Shown: positions 16,116 to 24,883 of the stretch, in pieces
Numbering within the stretch: the first letter of the stretch is position 1
Layout: each line of letters opens with the position of its first letter
NCBI RefSeq assembly: GCF_945952405.1
Contig: NZ_CAMFIA010000025.1
Span: forward strand, 1-53,842
Direction: 5' to 3'
From: an uncultured Stenotrophomonas sp.
GTDB taxonomy: Bacteria; Pseudomonadota; Gammaproteobacteria; Xanthomonadales; Xanthomonadaceae
DNA length: 53,842 nt
Notes under the pieces: model-generated
What the model saw: only the letters and a program-made list of their open reading frames with translations
The model's database searches: none
Told to the model about the DNA's origin: nothing
Made by a program: the position numbers and the translations under genes

Positions 16116-16143
16116 TTGATAGCACAGCTTTTGCGCAGTGCAA
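16116..16143 (-). promoter_or_regulatory. Promoter of the aroG leader transcript
   Basis: On the minus strand TTGCAC (16143-16138), a 16-bp spacer and TATCAA (16121-16116) fit a sigma-70 promoter. Its predicted start lies at or within two to three bases of the leader-peptide ATG at 16107. Confidence 0.55.
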
Positions 16144-16225
16144 AATGTTTCATCCGCAACTGGGGATCCGGTTCAGCGAGCTGCGCGTCGCCGCCGTGTT
16201 TGCGGCAGCCGCCACGCGACATCGC

Positions 16226-16483
16226 TCATCGGCCATGCACTTCCACATCCAGCAGCAGGCCTTCGTGGATGTCGGCCCAGCGCTCCAGCACGCGATCCAG
16301 CTCCTGCCTGGCTTCTTCCAGCTGCTCGGGGTTGAGCAGGGAACGCGCGGTGTAGAGGTCGGAGACCAGCCGCCGCAGGGTCGCTTCCGGAACGGCCACC
16401 GACGGCCCCTCCTGCCCGGGCAACTGCAACGCCGGGCTGTCGCCAAGGGGGCCGAACAGCGTGACCTGGAGCTTGCTCTGCAT
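16226..16483 (-). CDS. Conserved protein of unknown function, 85 aa
   Basis: The product starts MQSKLQVTLFGPLGDSPALQ, has a beta-rich first half and a long helical second half rich in Leu, Glu and Arg (LRRLVSDLYTARSLL, LEEARQELDRVLERW). There is no signal peptide or membrane segment and no recognised family. ATG 16483 is preceded by AGGGAA at a normal distance. The helical half could mediate oligomerisation (inference). The gene ends about 80 bases before the aroG leader promoter and is read in the same direction. Confidence 0.7.
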   Translation of the reverse strand: MQSKLQVTLFGPLGDSPALQLPGQEGPSVAVPEATLRRLVSDLYTARSLLNPEQLEEARQELDRVLERWADIHEGLLLDVEVHGR

Positions 16484-16595
16484 GATCAACTTCCCTGCGG
16501 ACGGACATGGGCAATGCACTGTGTACCGCGTCCGGGTGACAAGTGCATGTGCCAGCACGGCCTGCGCCTGGCATCCGACGATCTGCCCCGCGCCG

Positions 16596-16934
16596 TCAAG
16601 CCGCGGCCAGGTCTGCCAGATGCTCGGGCAACCCATCTACCGCCCCCAGCGCATGGGTGGTGGTGAAGTAGTCATGCCAGCCGGTAGCCGCAATACCCGT
16701 CATCAACGCATCGGCGTCCTGGCGGCTGGCGCAGCGCCAGACCGCGTAGAACTGCTCGCCAATGCCCTGCGCGACGCCTTCCGCGACACGGCCCATCGCC
16801 ACAGGCGCGATCCGGTCAGGATCGAACTGCTGCATGCCTGCGCCGATGCGCGCGAAGAAGGCACTGCGTTGCGCGGGCGGTAGCGCTACCCAGGCGGGGG
16901 TGGCGGTGTAGAGCTCGATCAGGGTGTGGAGCAT
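16596..16934 (-). CDS. DUF6616-like small protein
   Basis: The 112-aa product begins MLHTLIELYTATPAWVALPP and contains RSAFFARIGAGMQQFDPD, EQFYAVWRCASRQDADALM and GWHDYFTTTHALG. This order of strands and helices matches the small dimeric alpha-beta barrel proteins filed as DUF6616, which look like EthD or antibiotic-biosynthesis monooxygenases but have no demonstrated activity. The ATG at 16934 follows AAGGAAG. A SMAG hairpin lies immediately upstream, separating it from the alkylation-repair gene. Confidence 0.75.
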   Translation of the reverse strand: MLHTLIELYTATPAWVALPPAQRSAFFARIGAGMQQFDPDRIAPVAMGRVAEGVAQGIGEQFYAVWRCASRQDADALMTGIAATGWHDYFTTTHALGAVDGLPEHLADLAAA

Positions 16935-16962
16935 GTGGTTTCTTCCTTGGGGATTGTGGGGT

Positions 16963-16986
16963 TGCCGGCCAACGGCCGGCACTACC
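16963..16986. repeat. SMAG repeat overlapping a stop codon
   Basis: TGCCGGCCAACGGCCGGCAC followed by TACC forms a perfect hairpin. On the minus strand its GTAG contains the TAG stop of the DNA-alkylation-repair-like gene. Confidence 0.85.
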
Positions 16987-17722
16987 GTAGCGAGCGCAGG
17001 GCCCGTTTGCGGATGCAGGCGTTGGCAGTGCTGTCGTGCTCACGCTGCCAGGCCGCGCAGAACGCACGCAGCCAGCGTGGCTGCGTCTTGCCGGCATCGT
17101 TGAGCCAGTTGCCGACCGAGTCCTGCACGTAGCGCTCGGGATCGTTGGCCAGCGCGGCCAGCAGCGGTACTGCCAGCTGTGGATGCTGCTTGAACAACGC
17201 GATATGCGTGGCCCACACACCGCGCGGGCGCAGTGCCTCGCAGGCGAAGCGGCGCAGGTACGGCGATGCTTCCTGTGTCCAGGCCTGCAGATGCCCGAGC
17301 GCCTGCATCGGTGTAGCGACGATGTCGGCACGCAGCGCCAGCCAGGCCCATTCGCGCACGCCGAAATGCGCGTCATCAGCCAAGGGCCGCATTGCCTGCA
17401 GCTTCGCCGCCAGCGTTGCTCCCGCTTCACTGCCGATCAGGTAGCAGGCCCAGCCACGCACGGTGTCGGACGCGTGATCCTGCCAGCACGCCGGATCACC
17501 CTGCCCTGCTTCGCGCAGCAGCGTGGCCGCCAGCGCCATGCGCTGGGTGATGCCCTTGCCGGCGGCGGTTCGCATGCGTTGCAGCGTGTCCGGCCCCAGC
17601 GCCGGGGCAACCGCCTGCAGCAGTGCGGCGAAATCCACGGCCAGACACTCGGCCAGATGGGTTGCAGCAACGCTGCCGTTGTTGAGCGCCTGCAGGCGGC
17701 TGGCGGCGATGGCGCCGCTCAC
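16982..17722 (-). CDS. DNA alkylation repair (AlkD-like) HEAT-repeat protein
   Basis: The 246-aa all-helical protein resembles AlkC/AlkD DNA glycosylases, which remove alkylated bases using a stack of HEAT-like repeats. Visible features are AECLAVDFAALLQAV, VRGWACYLIG, FGVREWAWLALR, YLRRFACEALRPRGVW, and the repeated P-LL-L-NDP--YV-DSVGNWLND pattern near the C-terminus. The start is GTG 17722, whose GTGA overlaps the TGA of the MarR gene, so the two are translationally coupled. Control by that MarR protein is likely. Catalytic ability is not certain because some family members only bind DNA. The stop TAG comes from a SMAG element. Confidence 0.82.
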   Translation of the reverse strand: MSGAIAASRLQALNNGSVAATHLAECLAVDFAALLQAVAPALGPDTLQRMRTAAGKGITQRMALAATLLREAGQGDPACWQDHASDTVRGWACYLIGSEAGATLAAKLQAMRPLADDAHFGVREWAWLALRADIVATPMQALGHLQAWTQEASPYLRRFACEALRPRGVWATHIALFKQHPQLAVPLLAALANDPERYVQDSVGNWLNDAGKTQPRWLRAFCAAWQREHDSTANACIRKRALRSLR

Positions 17723-18219
17723 GCGTGGGCCCCGCGGCCGGCGTCGGTGTGCTGCCACACCTTGTGCAGCAGCTGCGAAAGCTGCAGCTGTTCGCCCGCA
17801 TCCAGTCCATCGAACAGGCCACCGATCCACTGCGTGTGCTGCTCAAACAGTGCTTCGGCCAGGCACGTGCCCTCGGCGGTCAGCATGATCTGCAGGCGGC
17901 GGCCATCACCGGCGTCACTGCGCCGCTGCAGCAGGCCCTCGCGCTGCAGGCCATCGAGCAGGCCGCTGATGGTGGCGCGGGTGACCCCGGCGCGCTCGGC
18001 CAGCACGTGGGGCGGCAGCGTGCCCCCGGCACCGTGCAACAGGAACAGCACGATGAAGCGCCCCTCGCTGAGCCCGTGCGGCGCCAGCCGGGTGGCGCAG
18101 TCGCGGTCGATCGACGAGGACAGCGACAGCAGCCGGAAGCACAGTTGCAGCTGCGCGAGGTTGGCGTGGCCGCGCCGCTGCGCTTCTTCCAGCAGGGCCT
18201 GGTGTTTGGCTTCAAACAT
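17719..18219 (-). CDS. MarR family transcriptional regulator
   Basis: The 166-aa protein has a MarR winged helix: LAPHGLSEGRFIVLFLLH, LAERAGVTRATISGLLDGLQ as recognition helix, then the wing RRSDAGDGRRLQIMLT. Flanking helices provide the dimer interface. The start chosen is ATG 18219 (MFEAKHQALL). An ATG at 18252 would add 11 residues, but that interval carries the operator-like palindrome TTAG-CCAC-CTAA, which should be promoter DNA. It is the first gene of a two-gene operon with the alkylation-repair protein and is probably autoregulated. The inducing ligand is unknown. Confidence 0.9.
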   Translation of the reverse strand: MFEAKHQALLEEAQRRGHANLAQLQLCFRLLSLSSSIDRDCATRLAPHGLSEGRFIVLFLLHGAGGTLPPHVLAERAGVTRATISGLLDGLQREGLLQRRSDAGDGRRLQIMLTAEGTCLAEALFEQHTQWIGGLFDGLDAGEQLQLSQLLHKVWQHTDAGRGAHA

Positions 18220-18236
18220 CACTCGTACCAATATGG

Positions 18237-18248
18237 TTAGCCACCTAA
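18237..18248. promoter_or_regulatory. Operator palindrome of the MarR-alkylation repair operon
   Basis: TTAG-CCAC-CTAA is a perfect inverted repeat just downstream of a minus-strand -10-like TATGAT (18249-18254). A repressor bound here would block initiation of the MarR gene, as in many autoregulated MarR systems. Confidence 0.6.
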
Positions 18249-18349
18249 TCATATCAGCAGGATGGCGCCGATGGACGCTCGGCAGGGGGCCATGACGGCG
18301 GCGCCGGGCTGGCGTAGCATCGCGCCACGTCCCGCCAGGAGTTCCACGC

Positions 18350-19513
18350 ATGTGCCGTGCCGCCCTGTTGTTGCTGACGCTGTTGCCATTGAGCGTGCTG
18401 GCCGCACCGCCGCCAGCACTGCCTGCGCCCGACCGTATCGATGCAGAGGCCCGGCGCCTGATGGCGGCGGCCAGCGCGCGCGGCATGGCCGTTGCGGTGA
18501 TTGATGGCGGCAAGGTGATCCACGTCGCCGCCTACGGCGAGCGCAATGCGGCGGGTGAGCCTCTGCGCACCGACACCGTGATGTACGCCGCATCGCTGAC
18601 CAAGATGGCGTTCGGCCATCTGGTCGCGCAGCTGGCCCAGGACAAGGTGATCGACCTGGATGCGAGCATTGCCGAGGCCCTGGACAGGCCGCTGCCCGAC
18701 TATCCCGCCGAACCGAAGAAGTACGCCGACTACACGGTCCTGGCCGGCGACGACCGCTGGCGACGGCTGACGCCACGCGTGCTGCTGAACCACGCCAGCG
18801 GCTTCGCCAACTTCGCGTTCCTGGAACCCGACCATGTGTTGAAGTTCCATTTCGATCCCGGCAGTCGCTACGCCTACTCCGGCGAAGGGCTGATCCTGCT
18901 GCAGTTCGTACTGGAGCGCGGGCTGCGGCAGGATGTGGGAGCGCTGATGCAGCAGCGCGTGTTCGACCGCTTCGGCATGCCACGCACCAGCATGACCTGG
19001 CGTGCGGACTTCGCCGGCAACCTTGCCGATGGCTGGACCGCTGAGGGCAGCGCCGAGCCACACGACGAGCGCAGCCGCGTGCGCGCCGCCGGATCGATGG
19101 ATACCAGCATTGCCGACATGGCCAGTTTCGCCGCCGCGTATGTCCGCGGCGAAGGCCTGACGCCGCAGATGCGGCGCGAGATCGTGCGCCCGCAGCGCCC
19201 GATCACCACCGCCAGCCAGTTCCCCACCCTGCAGCCGGAGCTGCCGCCAGCGCAGCAGCGCAGCGACCTGTCAGCCGGGCTGGGGGTGGTGACCTTCAGC
19301 GGCCCGCAGGGAGCGGGCTTCTACAAGGGCGGCCACGACGATGCGGTGGGCAACACCCTGGTCTGCCTCGAACAGGGCCAGCGCTGCGTGGTGATCCTGG
19401 GCAACGACGTGCGGGCCGAGGCCACCTTCCCGGCGCTGGTGGCCTTCGTACTGGGCGATACCGGCGTGCCCTGGCAATGGGAGTACGGCGCGGCCAAGCG
19501 GTTCGTCGAATAG
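18350..19513 (+). CDS. Exported serine hydrolase of the class C beta-lactamase/esterase fold
   Basis: The 387-aa product has a signal peptide (MCRAALLLLTLLPLSVLAAP) and the serine beta-lactamase-like fold used by many D-aminopeptidases and esterases. The catalytic S-x-x-K is S82-L-T-K85. The second element is YSG in SRYAYSGEGLILLQ (normally YxN), and the KTG-equivalent is probably the HDD of KGGHDDAVGNT, which fits an esterase/peptidase better than a true beta-lactamase. ATG 18350 has a GGAG site. The gene is divergent from the MarR operon, so the MarR protein might also affect it. Substrate unknown. Confidence 0.85.
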   Translation: MCRAALLLLTLLPLSVLAAPPPALPAPDRIDAEARRLMAAASARGMAVAVIDGGKVIHVAAYGERNAAGEPLRTDTVMYAASLTKMAFGHLVAQLAQDKVIDLDASIAEALDRPLPDYPAEPKKYADYTVLAGDDRWRRLTPRVLLNHASGFANFAFLEPDHVLKFHFDPGSRYAYSGEGLILLQFVLERGLRQDVGALMQQRVFDRFGMPRTSMTWRADFAGNLADGWTAEGSAEPHDERSRVRAAGSMDTSIADMASFAAAYVRGEGLTPQMRREIVRPQRPITTASQFPTLQPELPPAQQRSDLSAGLGVVTFSGPQGAGFYKGGHDDAVGNTLVCLEQGQRCVVILGNDVRAEATFPALVAFVLGDTGVPWQWEYGAAKRFVE

Positions 19514-19568
19514 CCGTCCTGCGCCCTGCGGCTCCGGCATCCGCGCCTGGCGCGGATGCTCTCTGCGC

Positions 19569-20180
19569 TCAGCGCGCCTGCTCGAAGAACATCAGGTAGA
19601 CCAGGCGGCCGTTCTCCGGCCGGTCACCGAACGCCGGGCCGGCGGTGTGCCAGAACCAGGGACGCAGCAGCACCAGCCGATTGAAGCGCATCGGGATGCG
19701 CATCGTCATCTCCCACTGGCTGTCGTCGATGCTGTCACGCTCGATGATGTCGCGATGCATGTCGCCGCCATTGGCATAGCCCAGCGCAGCCAGTTCGCGG
19801 GCATCCAGGGCCATGCGTTCGGTGTTGGTGCGGCGATGGCGGAAGAACTCGGTACCACCTTCGCAGTGCTCCGGTGCACTCAGGTAGAGGATGCCGGACC
19901 AGTGCGAGTGATCGGTATGCACCTTGGCGCGGCCGACATCACCGGCCAGGGTCAGCCGGAACTTGCCATGCGACTGCAGCGGATTGACCGGCCGCAGCGG
20001 CTCGTTGACCAGCCGCGAGGCCGCCTCGGACAGGCCGTCCAGTTCCAGCCGCTCAAGCGAGTTGCGGCCCGGGAAAGCGCCCTCCTGTGCCGGATAGGTC
20101 AGGCCCAGTGCGGCCTGGCGCAAGCCGTGCGCATCGGCCGGGGAGAGGAAGTCGTCAACGACGATGAACGAGGTAGGCAT
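19569..20180 (-). CDS. 2-oxoglutarate/Fe(II) oxygenase-like protein (DUF6445 type)
   Basis: The 203-aa protein begins MPTSFIVVDDFLSPADAHGL, the usual opening of small 2OG-Fe(II) dioxygenases. It carries an H-x-D iron motif in KVHTDHSHWSGILYLS, followed by CEGGTEFF. A distal His appears in RPWFWHTAGPAFGD, with an Arg-rich strand (NGRLVYLMFF) that would bind 2-oxoglutarate. The spacing fits the DUF6445 group, found in Xanthomonadaceae and related to tryptophan-halogenase-associated proteins. ATG 20180 is chosen because the conserved domain begins there. The substrate is unknown. The gene lies just beyond the groEL terminator on the same strand. Confidence 0.75.
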   Translation of the reverse strand: MPTSFIVVDDFLSPADAHGLRQAALGLTYPAQEGAFPGRNSLERLELDGLSEAASRLVNEPLRPVNPLQSHGKFRLTLAGDVGRAKVHTDHSHWSGILYLSAPEHCEGGTEFFRHRRTNTERMALDARELAALGYANGGDMHRDIIERDSIDDSQWEMTMRIPMRFNRLVLLRPWFWHTAGPAFGDRPENGRLVYLMFFEQAR

Positions 20181-20226
20181 GGTCGCCGAGCGTAGCGATG
20201 CGCTGCGGCGGCGGCAACCGGCAACG

Positions 20227-20252
20227 AAAAACCCCGCCTTGCGGCGGGGTTC
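20227..20252 (-). terminator. groESL terminator
   Basis: On the minus strand CCCCGCC, loop GCAA, GGCGGGG is followed by TTTTTCG, a textbook intrinsic terminator 56 bases beyond the groEL stop codon. Confidence 0.9.
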
Positions 20253-20307
20253 TTCATTGCAGCGGGGAGCAGCGTGCCGGCCACGGCCGACCGCTGCCGG
20301 GCGGGAC

Positions 20308-22011
<1,704 letters not shown>

Positions 22012-22038
22012 TTACAGGAAAGCAGGTCGCGCCGAGGC

Positions 22039-22326
22039 TCAGCCGATGATGGCGAGCACGTCGTCTTCGCGCAGGACCTTGTACTCGACGCCTTCGCTCT
22101 TGTACGAGCTGCCGGCGTACTGGCCGTAGATGACCTTGTCGCCGACCTTCAGCGACGGAGCGCGCACGCTGCCGTTGTCCAGCGGCTTGCCCGGGCCGAC
22201 GGCCACGACTTCACCCTTGGTGGACTTTTCCTTGGCCGAATCCGGGATCACGATGCCGCCGGCGGAGATTTCGTCGGCTTCGATCGGCTTGACCACAACG
22301 CGGTCGTGCAGCGGCTTGATGCTCAT
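22039..22326 (-). CDS. groES: Co-chaperonin GroES (10 kDa)
   Basis: The 95-aa lid subunit of the GroEL cage begins [20 protein letters not shown] and contains the mobile loop ([20 protein letters not shown]) with the IVI-like GroEL contact, then [11 protein letters not shown] and the final EDDVLAIIG. The ATG at 22326 has AGAGG upstream. It is first in the groESL operon, and the promoter region upstream carries a CIRCE-like element, as known for Xanthomonas groESL. Confidence 0.99.
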   Translation of the reverse strand: MSIKPLHDRVVVKPIEADEISAGGIVIPDSAKEKSTKGEVVAVGPGKPLDNGSVRAPSLKVGDKVIYGQYAGSSYKSEGVEYKVLREDDVLAIIG

Positions 22327-22372
22327 GAGAGACCTCTTAAGTTATTGATTGGTCTGAAAAAGTCTGGCGATG

Positions 22373-22399
22373 TTAGCACTCACCCCAGGTGACTGCCAG
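22373..22399 (-). promoter_or_regulatory. CIRCE-like HrcA operator before groES
   Basis: TTAGCACTC (22373-22381) is a perfect CIRCE arm, then nine bases, then GACTGCCAG (22391-22399), which differs from the consensus GAGTGCTAA at three positions. The spacing is exactly the canonical nine. In Xanthomonas, groESL is controlled by HrcA at CIRCE, so the function is likely despite the weak second arm. Confidence 0.7.
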
Positions 22400-22561
22400 C
22401 ATTGCTCGCGAAAAAGCCCGATGAATCGGGAGCAGGACAGAGATGGAGCTGCCCCGGAACCTTTCAAGGCCGATCGCGGAAAAAATTTCTGCCGGCCGGC
22501 ACGCCGCGATCCGTGCCTCCACGTGAGTGCCTTCACGCCTTCGCCAGGCGATACCCCCGTG

Positions 22562-22637
22562 TCCGGAATACCGGAAATTTGGTGACTGGCGTCGCACTGT
22601 CAGATATCTGACGTTCATTTACGACAAAGTGTCACTT
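22562..22637. promoter_or_regulatory. Three short palindromes upstream of the endonuclease gene
   Basis: TCCGG-AATA-CCGGA (22562-22575), the perfect 14-mer GTCAGATATCTGAC (22599-22612) and AAGTG-T-CACTT (22627-22637) lie in series 49-124 bases before the start codon. They could be regulator sites around the promoter; no matching regulator is recognised. Confidence 0.4.
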
Positions 22638-22685
22638 GATCGGCCTTAGGCTCGGCCGCGCATTCCCAATCACAAGGAGTAGTCG

Positions 22686-24476
22686 ATGCGATTGCTGTCC
22701 CCGCTTGCCGCCGCCTGCCTGCTGGCGCTGGCCGCCGCGCCGGCCCAGGCCGAGGTCTTCATCAACGAACTGCACTACGACGACAGCACCGCCGCCGGTG
22801 ACGTCGGCGAAGCCATCGAGGTCGTGGCCACCGCCGGTGAGGACCTGTCCGGCTACCGCCTGTACCTGTACAACGGCGCCAACGCGTCGGCGGCCCTGGT
22901 CTACGCCAACACGCCGGTTCCGGCCGGCAGCGCCGCTGGCTGCGGCAGCGCCACCATCGCCGTGGTCAACTACCCGACCAACGGCATCCAGAACGGCCCG
23001 AACGACGGCATCGCGCTGGTCGATGCCAGCGGCAAGGTGGTCCAGTTCCTCAGCTACGAGGGCACCATCACCGCATCCGGCGGCCCCGCCGCCGGCATGA
23101 CCAGCCAGAACATTCCGGTGGCCGAGACCAACAGCACGGCCCCCGGCACCTCGCTGCAGCTGACCGGCAGCGGCAGCCAGTACGCCCACTTCACCTGGGC
23201 CGAGTCGGGCCGGCAGACCTTCGGCAGCTGCAACAACGGCCAGACCTTCAGCGGTGGCGGTACGCCGGGCCCGAATACGCCGCCGTCGGTGTCCACCACC
23301 ACCCCGGCCCAGGGCAGCAGCACCTTCCCGGCTGCGGCCGACCTGGAAGTGGTGTTCAGCGAAACGGTGAACCTGGCCAGCGGCGCCTTCGCGCTGAGCT
23401 GTGGCAGCTCCGGCAGCGTGCCGCTGACCTTCCCGGCCAGCGGCCGCAGCGTCAAGCTGTCCACCAACACCGCCCTGGTCGCGGGTGAAGCCTGCCGCTT
23501 CGACATCCGCGCCGCGCGCATCACCGACCTGCAGGGTGCGCATCCGGCCGCCGACAGCCGCATCGCCTTCACCGTGGCCAGCACCGGCGGCAATCCGGAC
23601 CCGGGCACCCCGGGGGTGCCGGCCGGCTACTACTCCAAGGTCAACACGTCCAGCCCCAGCCAGCTGCGCTGCTCGCTGCATGCCACCATCAAGGGCCACA
23701 CCGCGTACCCGTACAGCGGTTCGGGCACCAGCACCTGGACCATCCTGGAAATCGCCGACGAAGATCCGAACAACCCCGGCAGGATCCTGGACGCTTACCG
23801 CAACCGCAGCTACGCCAAGGTGACCGACCGCGCCGGCAGCGGCAGTGGCCTGAAGTACAACCGCGAGCACACCTGGCCGAACTCGCTGGGCTTTGCCAGC
23901 ACCACCGGTGACAAGGGCCTGCCGTATGCGCCGTACACCGATACCCACATGCTGTACCTGACCGACGCGCAGTGGAACGCCGACCGTGGCAACAAGCCGT
24001 TCGGCAAGTGCGACGCCAACTGCGGCGAGCGTGCCACCGAGGCCAACAACGGCCAGGGCGGCGGCAGCGGCGGCTACCCGGGCAATTCCAACTGGGTGCG
24101 CACGCCGGACGGCAACACCGGCACCTTCGAGGTGTGGGGCAAGCGCAAGGGCGACATGGCCCGCGCGGTGATGTACGTGGCGATCCGCTACGAGGGTGGC
24201 AAGGACGCGGCCACCGGCCAGTCCGAGCCGGACCTGGAGCTGACCGACGACCGCAGCAAGATCGTCAAGACCAGCAGTTCGCCGGCCTACATGGGCCTGC
24301 TGTCGACCCTCATCGACTGGCACCTGTCCGATCCGCCGGATGCGGCCGAGCGCGCCCGCAACGATGTGGTGTACAGCTTCCAGGGCAACCGCAATCCGTT
24401 CATCGACCACCCCGAGTGGGCAACCCCGGCCCTGTTCACCTCGGCCAAGCCGGCGAGCTGCCAGCTGGCCAACTGA
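22686..24476 (+). CDS. Secreted endonuclease I with N-terminal lamin-tail and Ig-like domains
   Basis: The 596-aa protein has a signal peptide (MRLLSPLAAACLLALAAAPAQA). An LTD/lamin-tail-like beta domain follows (VFINELHYDDSTAAGDVGEA, about residues 23-180), then a Big_5/SbsA-type Ig-like domain (PPSVSTTTPAQGSSTFPAAA onward, about 195-300). The C-terminal endonuclease I domain (about 315-596) carries the catalytic YNREHTWPNSLG motif and TDTHMLYLTDAQWNADRGNK, with MARAVMYVAIRY behind it. This ssDNA/dsDNA/RNA-degrading family acts outside the cell or in the periplasm. Paired cysteines suit secretion. ATG 22686 has a strong AAGGAG site. Likely roles are nutrient nucleotide scavenging or breaking down extracellular DNA (inference). 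Confidence 0.9.
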   Translation: MRLLSPLAAACLLALAAAPAQAEVFINELHYDDSTAAGDVGEAIEVVATAGEDLSGYRLYLYNGANASAALVYANTPVPAGSAAGCGSATIAVVNYPTNGIQNGPNDGIALVDASGKVVQFLSYEGTITASGGPAAGMTSQNIPVAETNSTAPGTSLQLTGSGSQYAHFTWAESGRQTFGSCNNGQTFSGGGTPGPNTPPSVSTTTPAQGSSTFPAAADLEVVFSETVNLASGAFALSCGSSGSVPLTFPASGRSVKLSTNTALVAGEACRFDIRAARITDLQGAHPAADSRIAFTVASTGGNPDPGTPGVPAGYYSKVNTSSPSQLRCSLHATIKGHTAYPYSGSGTSTWTILEIADEDPNNPGRILDAYRNRSYAKVTDRAGSGSGLKYNREHTWPNSLGFASTTGDKGLPYAPYTDTHMLYLTDAQWNADRGNKPFGKCDANCGERATEANNGQGGGSGGYPGNSNWVRTPDGNTGTFEVWGKRKGDMARAVMYVAIRYEGGKDAATGQSEPDLELTDDRSKIVKTSSSPAYMGLLSTLIDWHLSDPPDAAERARNDVVYSFQGNRNPFIDHPEWATPALFTSAKPASCQLAN

Positions 24477-24498
24477 CCGCGCAACGCAGCGGTCCACT

Positions 24499-24528
24499 GC
24501 CGCCGCCGGCCCTTGGGTCGGCGGCGGC
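24499..24528. terminator. GC-rich hairpin between the endonuclease and cutA
   Basis: GCCGCCGCCG (24499-24508) pairs with CGGCGGCGGC (24519-24528), with a further GCCC/GGGT continuation inside. It lies just before the cutA -10 element. It probably ends the endonuclease transcript, although no U-tract follows. Confidence 0.5.
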
Positions 24529-24530
24529 CC

Positions 24531-24536
24531 TATACT
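24531..24536 (+). promoter_or_regulatory. -10 element of a probable leaderless cutA transcript
   Basis: TATACT ends eight bases before the cutA ATG (24545) and no ribosome site is present, so transcription should begin at or very near the start codon. Confidence 0.55.
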
Positions 24537-24544
24537 CGACGGTC

Positions 24545-24883
24545 ATGTCGACCGTCGATCCCGTCCTGCTGCTGTTGACCACCTGCCCGGACCGGGCCAG
24601 TGCCGAGCGCATCGCGCACGCGCTGGTTGGCGAGCGCCTGGCGGCGTGCGTGACCCGCCTCGAGGGCGCACAGTCGACCTACCGCTGGCAGGGCGAGGTG
24701 ACCACCGATGCCGAACTGCAGTTGCTGGTGAAGACCACCGCCAGCCGCATCGACAGCGCGATGGCCCGCATCGTCGAACTGCATCCGTATGAACTCCCGG
24801 AGTGCATCGCGGTCGAAACCCGGGCCGGCCTGCCGGCGTATCTGGACTGGATCCGGGCACAGACCCGGGAGGACACTGATTGA
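24545..24883 (+). CDS. cutA: Divalent-cation tolerance protein CutA
   Basis: The 112-aa protein has the trimeric ferredoxin-like CutA fold: LLLLTTCPDRASAERIAHAL, GERLAACVTRLEGAQSTYRW, the metal-site-linked WQGEVTTDAELQLLVKT, and HPYELPECIAV. It is about the usual length. Family members are linked to copper and other divalent-cation tolerance, although the biochemical role is unsettled. The TATACT -10 and missing ribosome site suggest leaderless translation. Its stop codon overlaps the TTG start of dsbD, and the same cutA-dsbD order occurs in E. coli and other gammaproteobacteria. Confidence 0.95.
   Translation: MSTVDPVLLLLTTCPDRASAERIAHALVGERLAACVTRLEGAQSTYRWQGEVTTDAELQLLVKTTASRIDSAMARIVELHPYELPECIAVETRAGLPAYLDWIRAQTREDTD

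Noticed and set aside
18350..19513. Class C beta-lactamase resistance gene
   Set aside because: SxxK is present, but the second motif is YSG and the third is not KTG. This fits an esterase or D-aminopeptidase-like hydrolase better.
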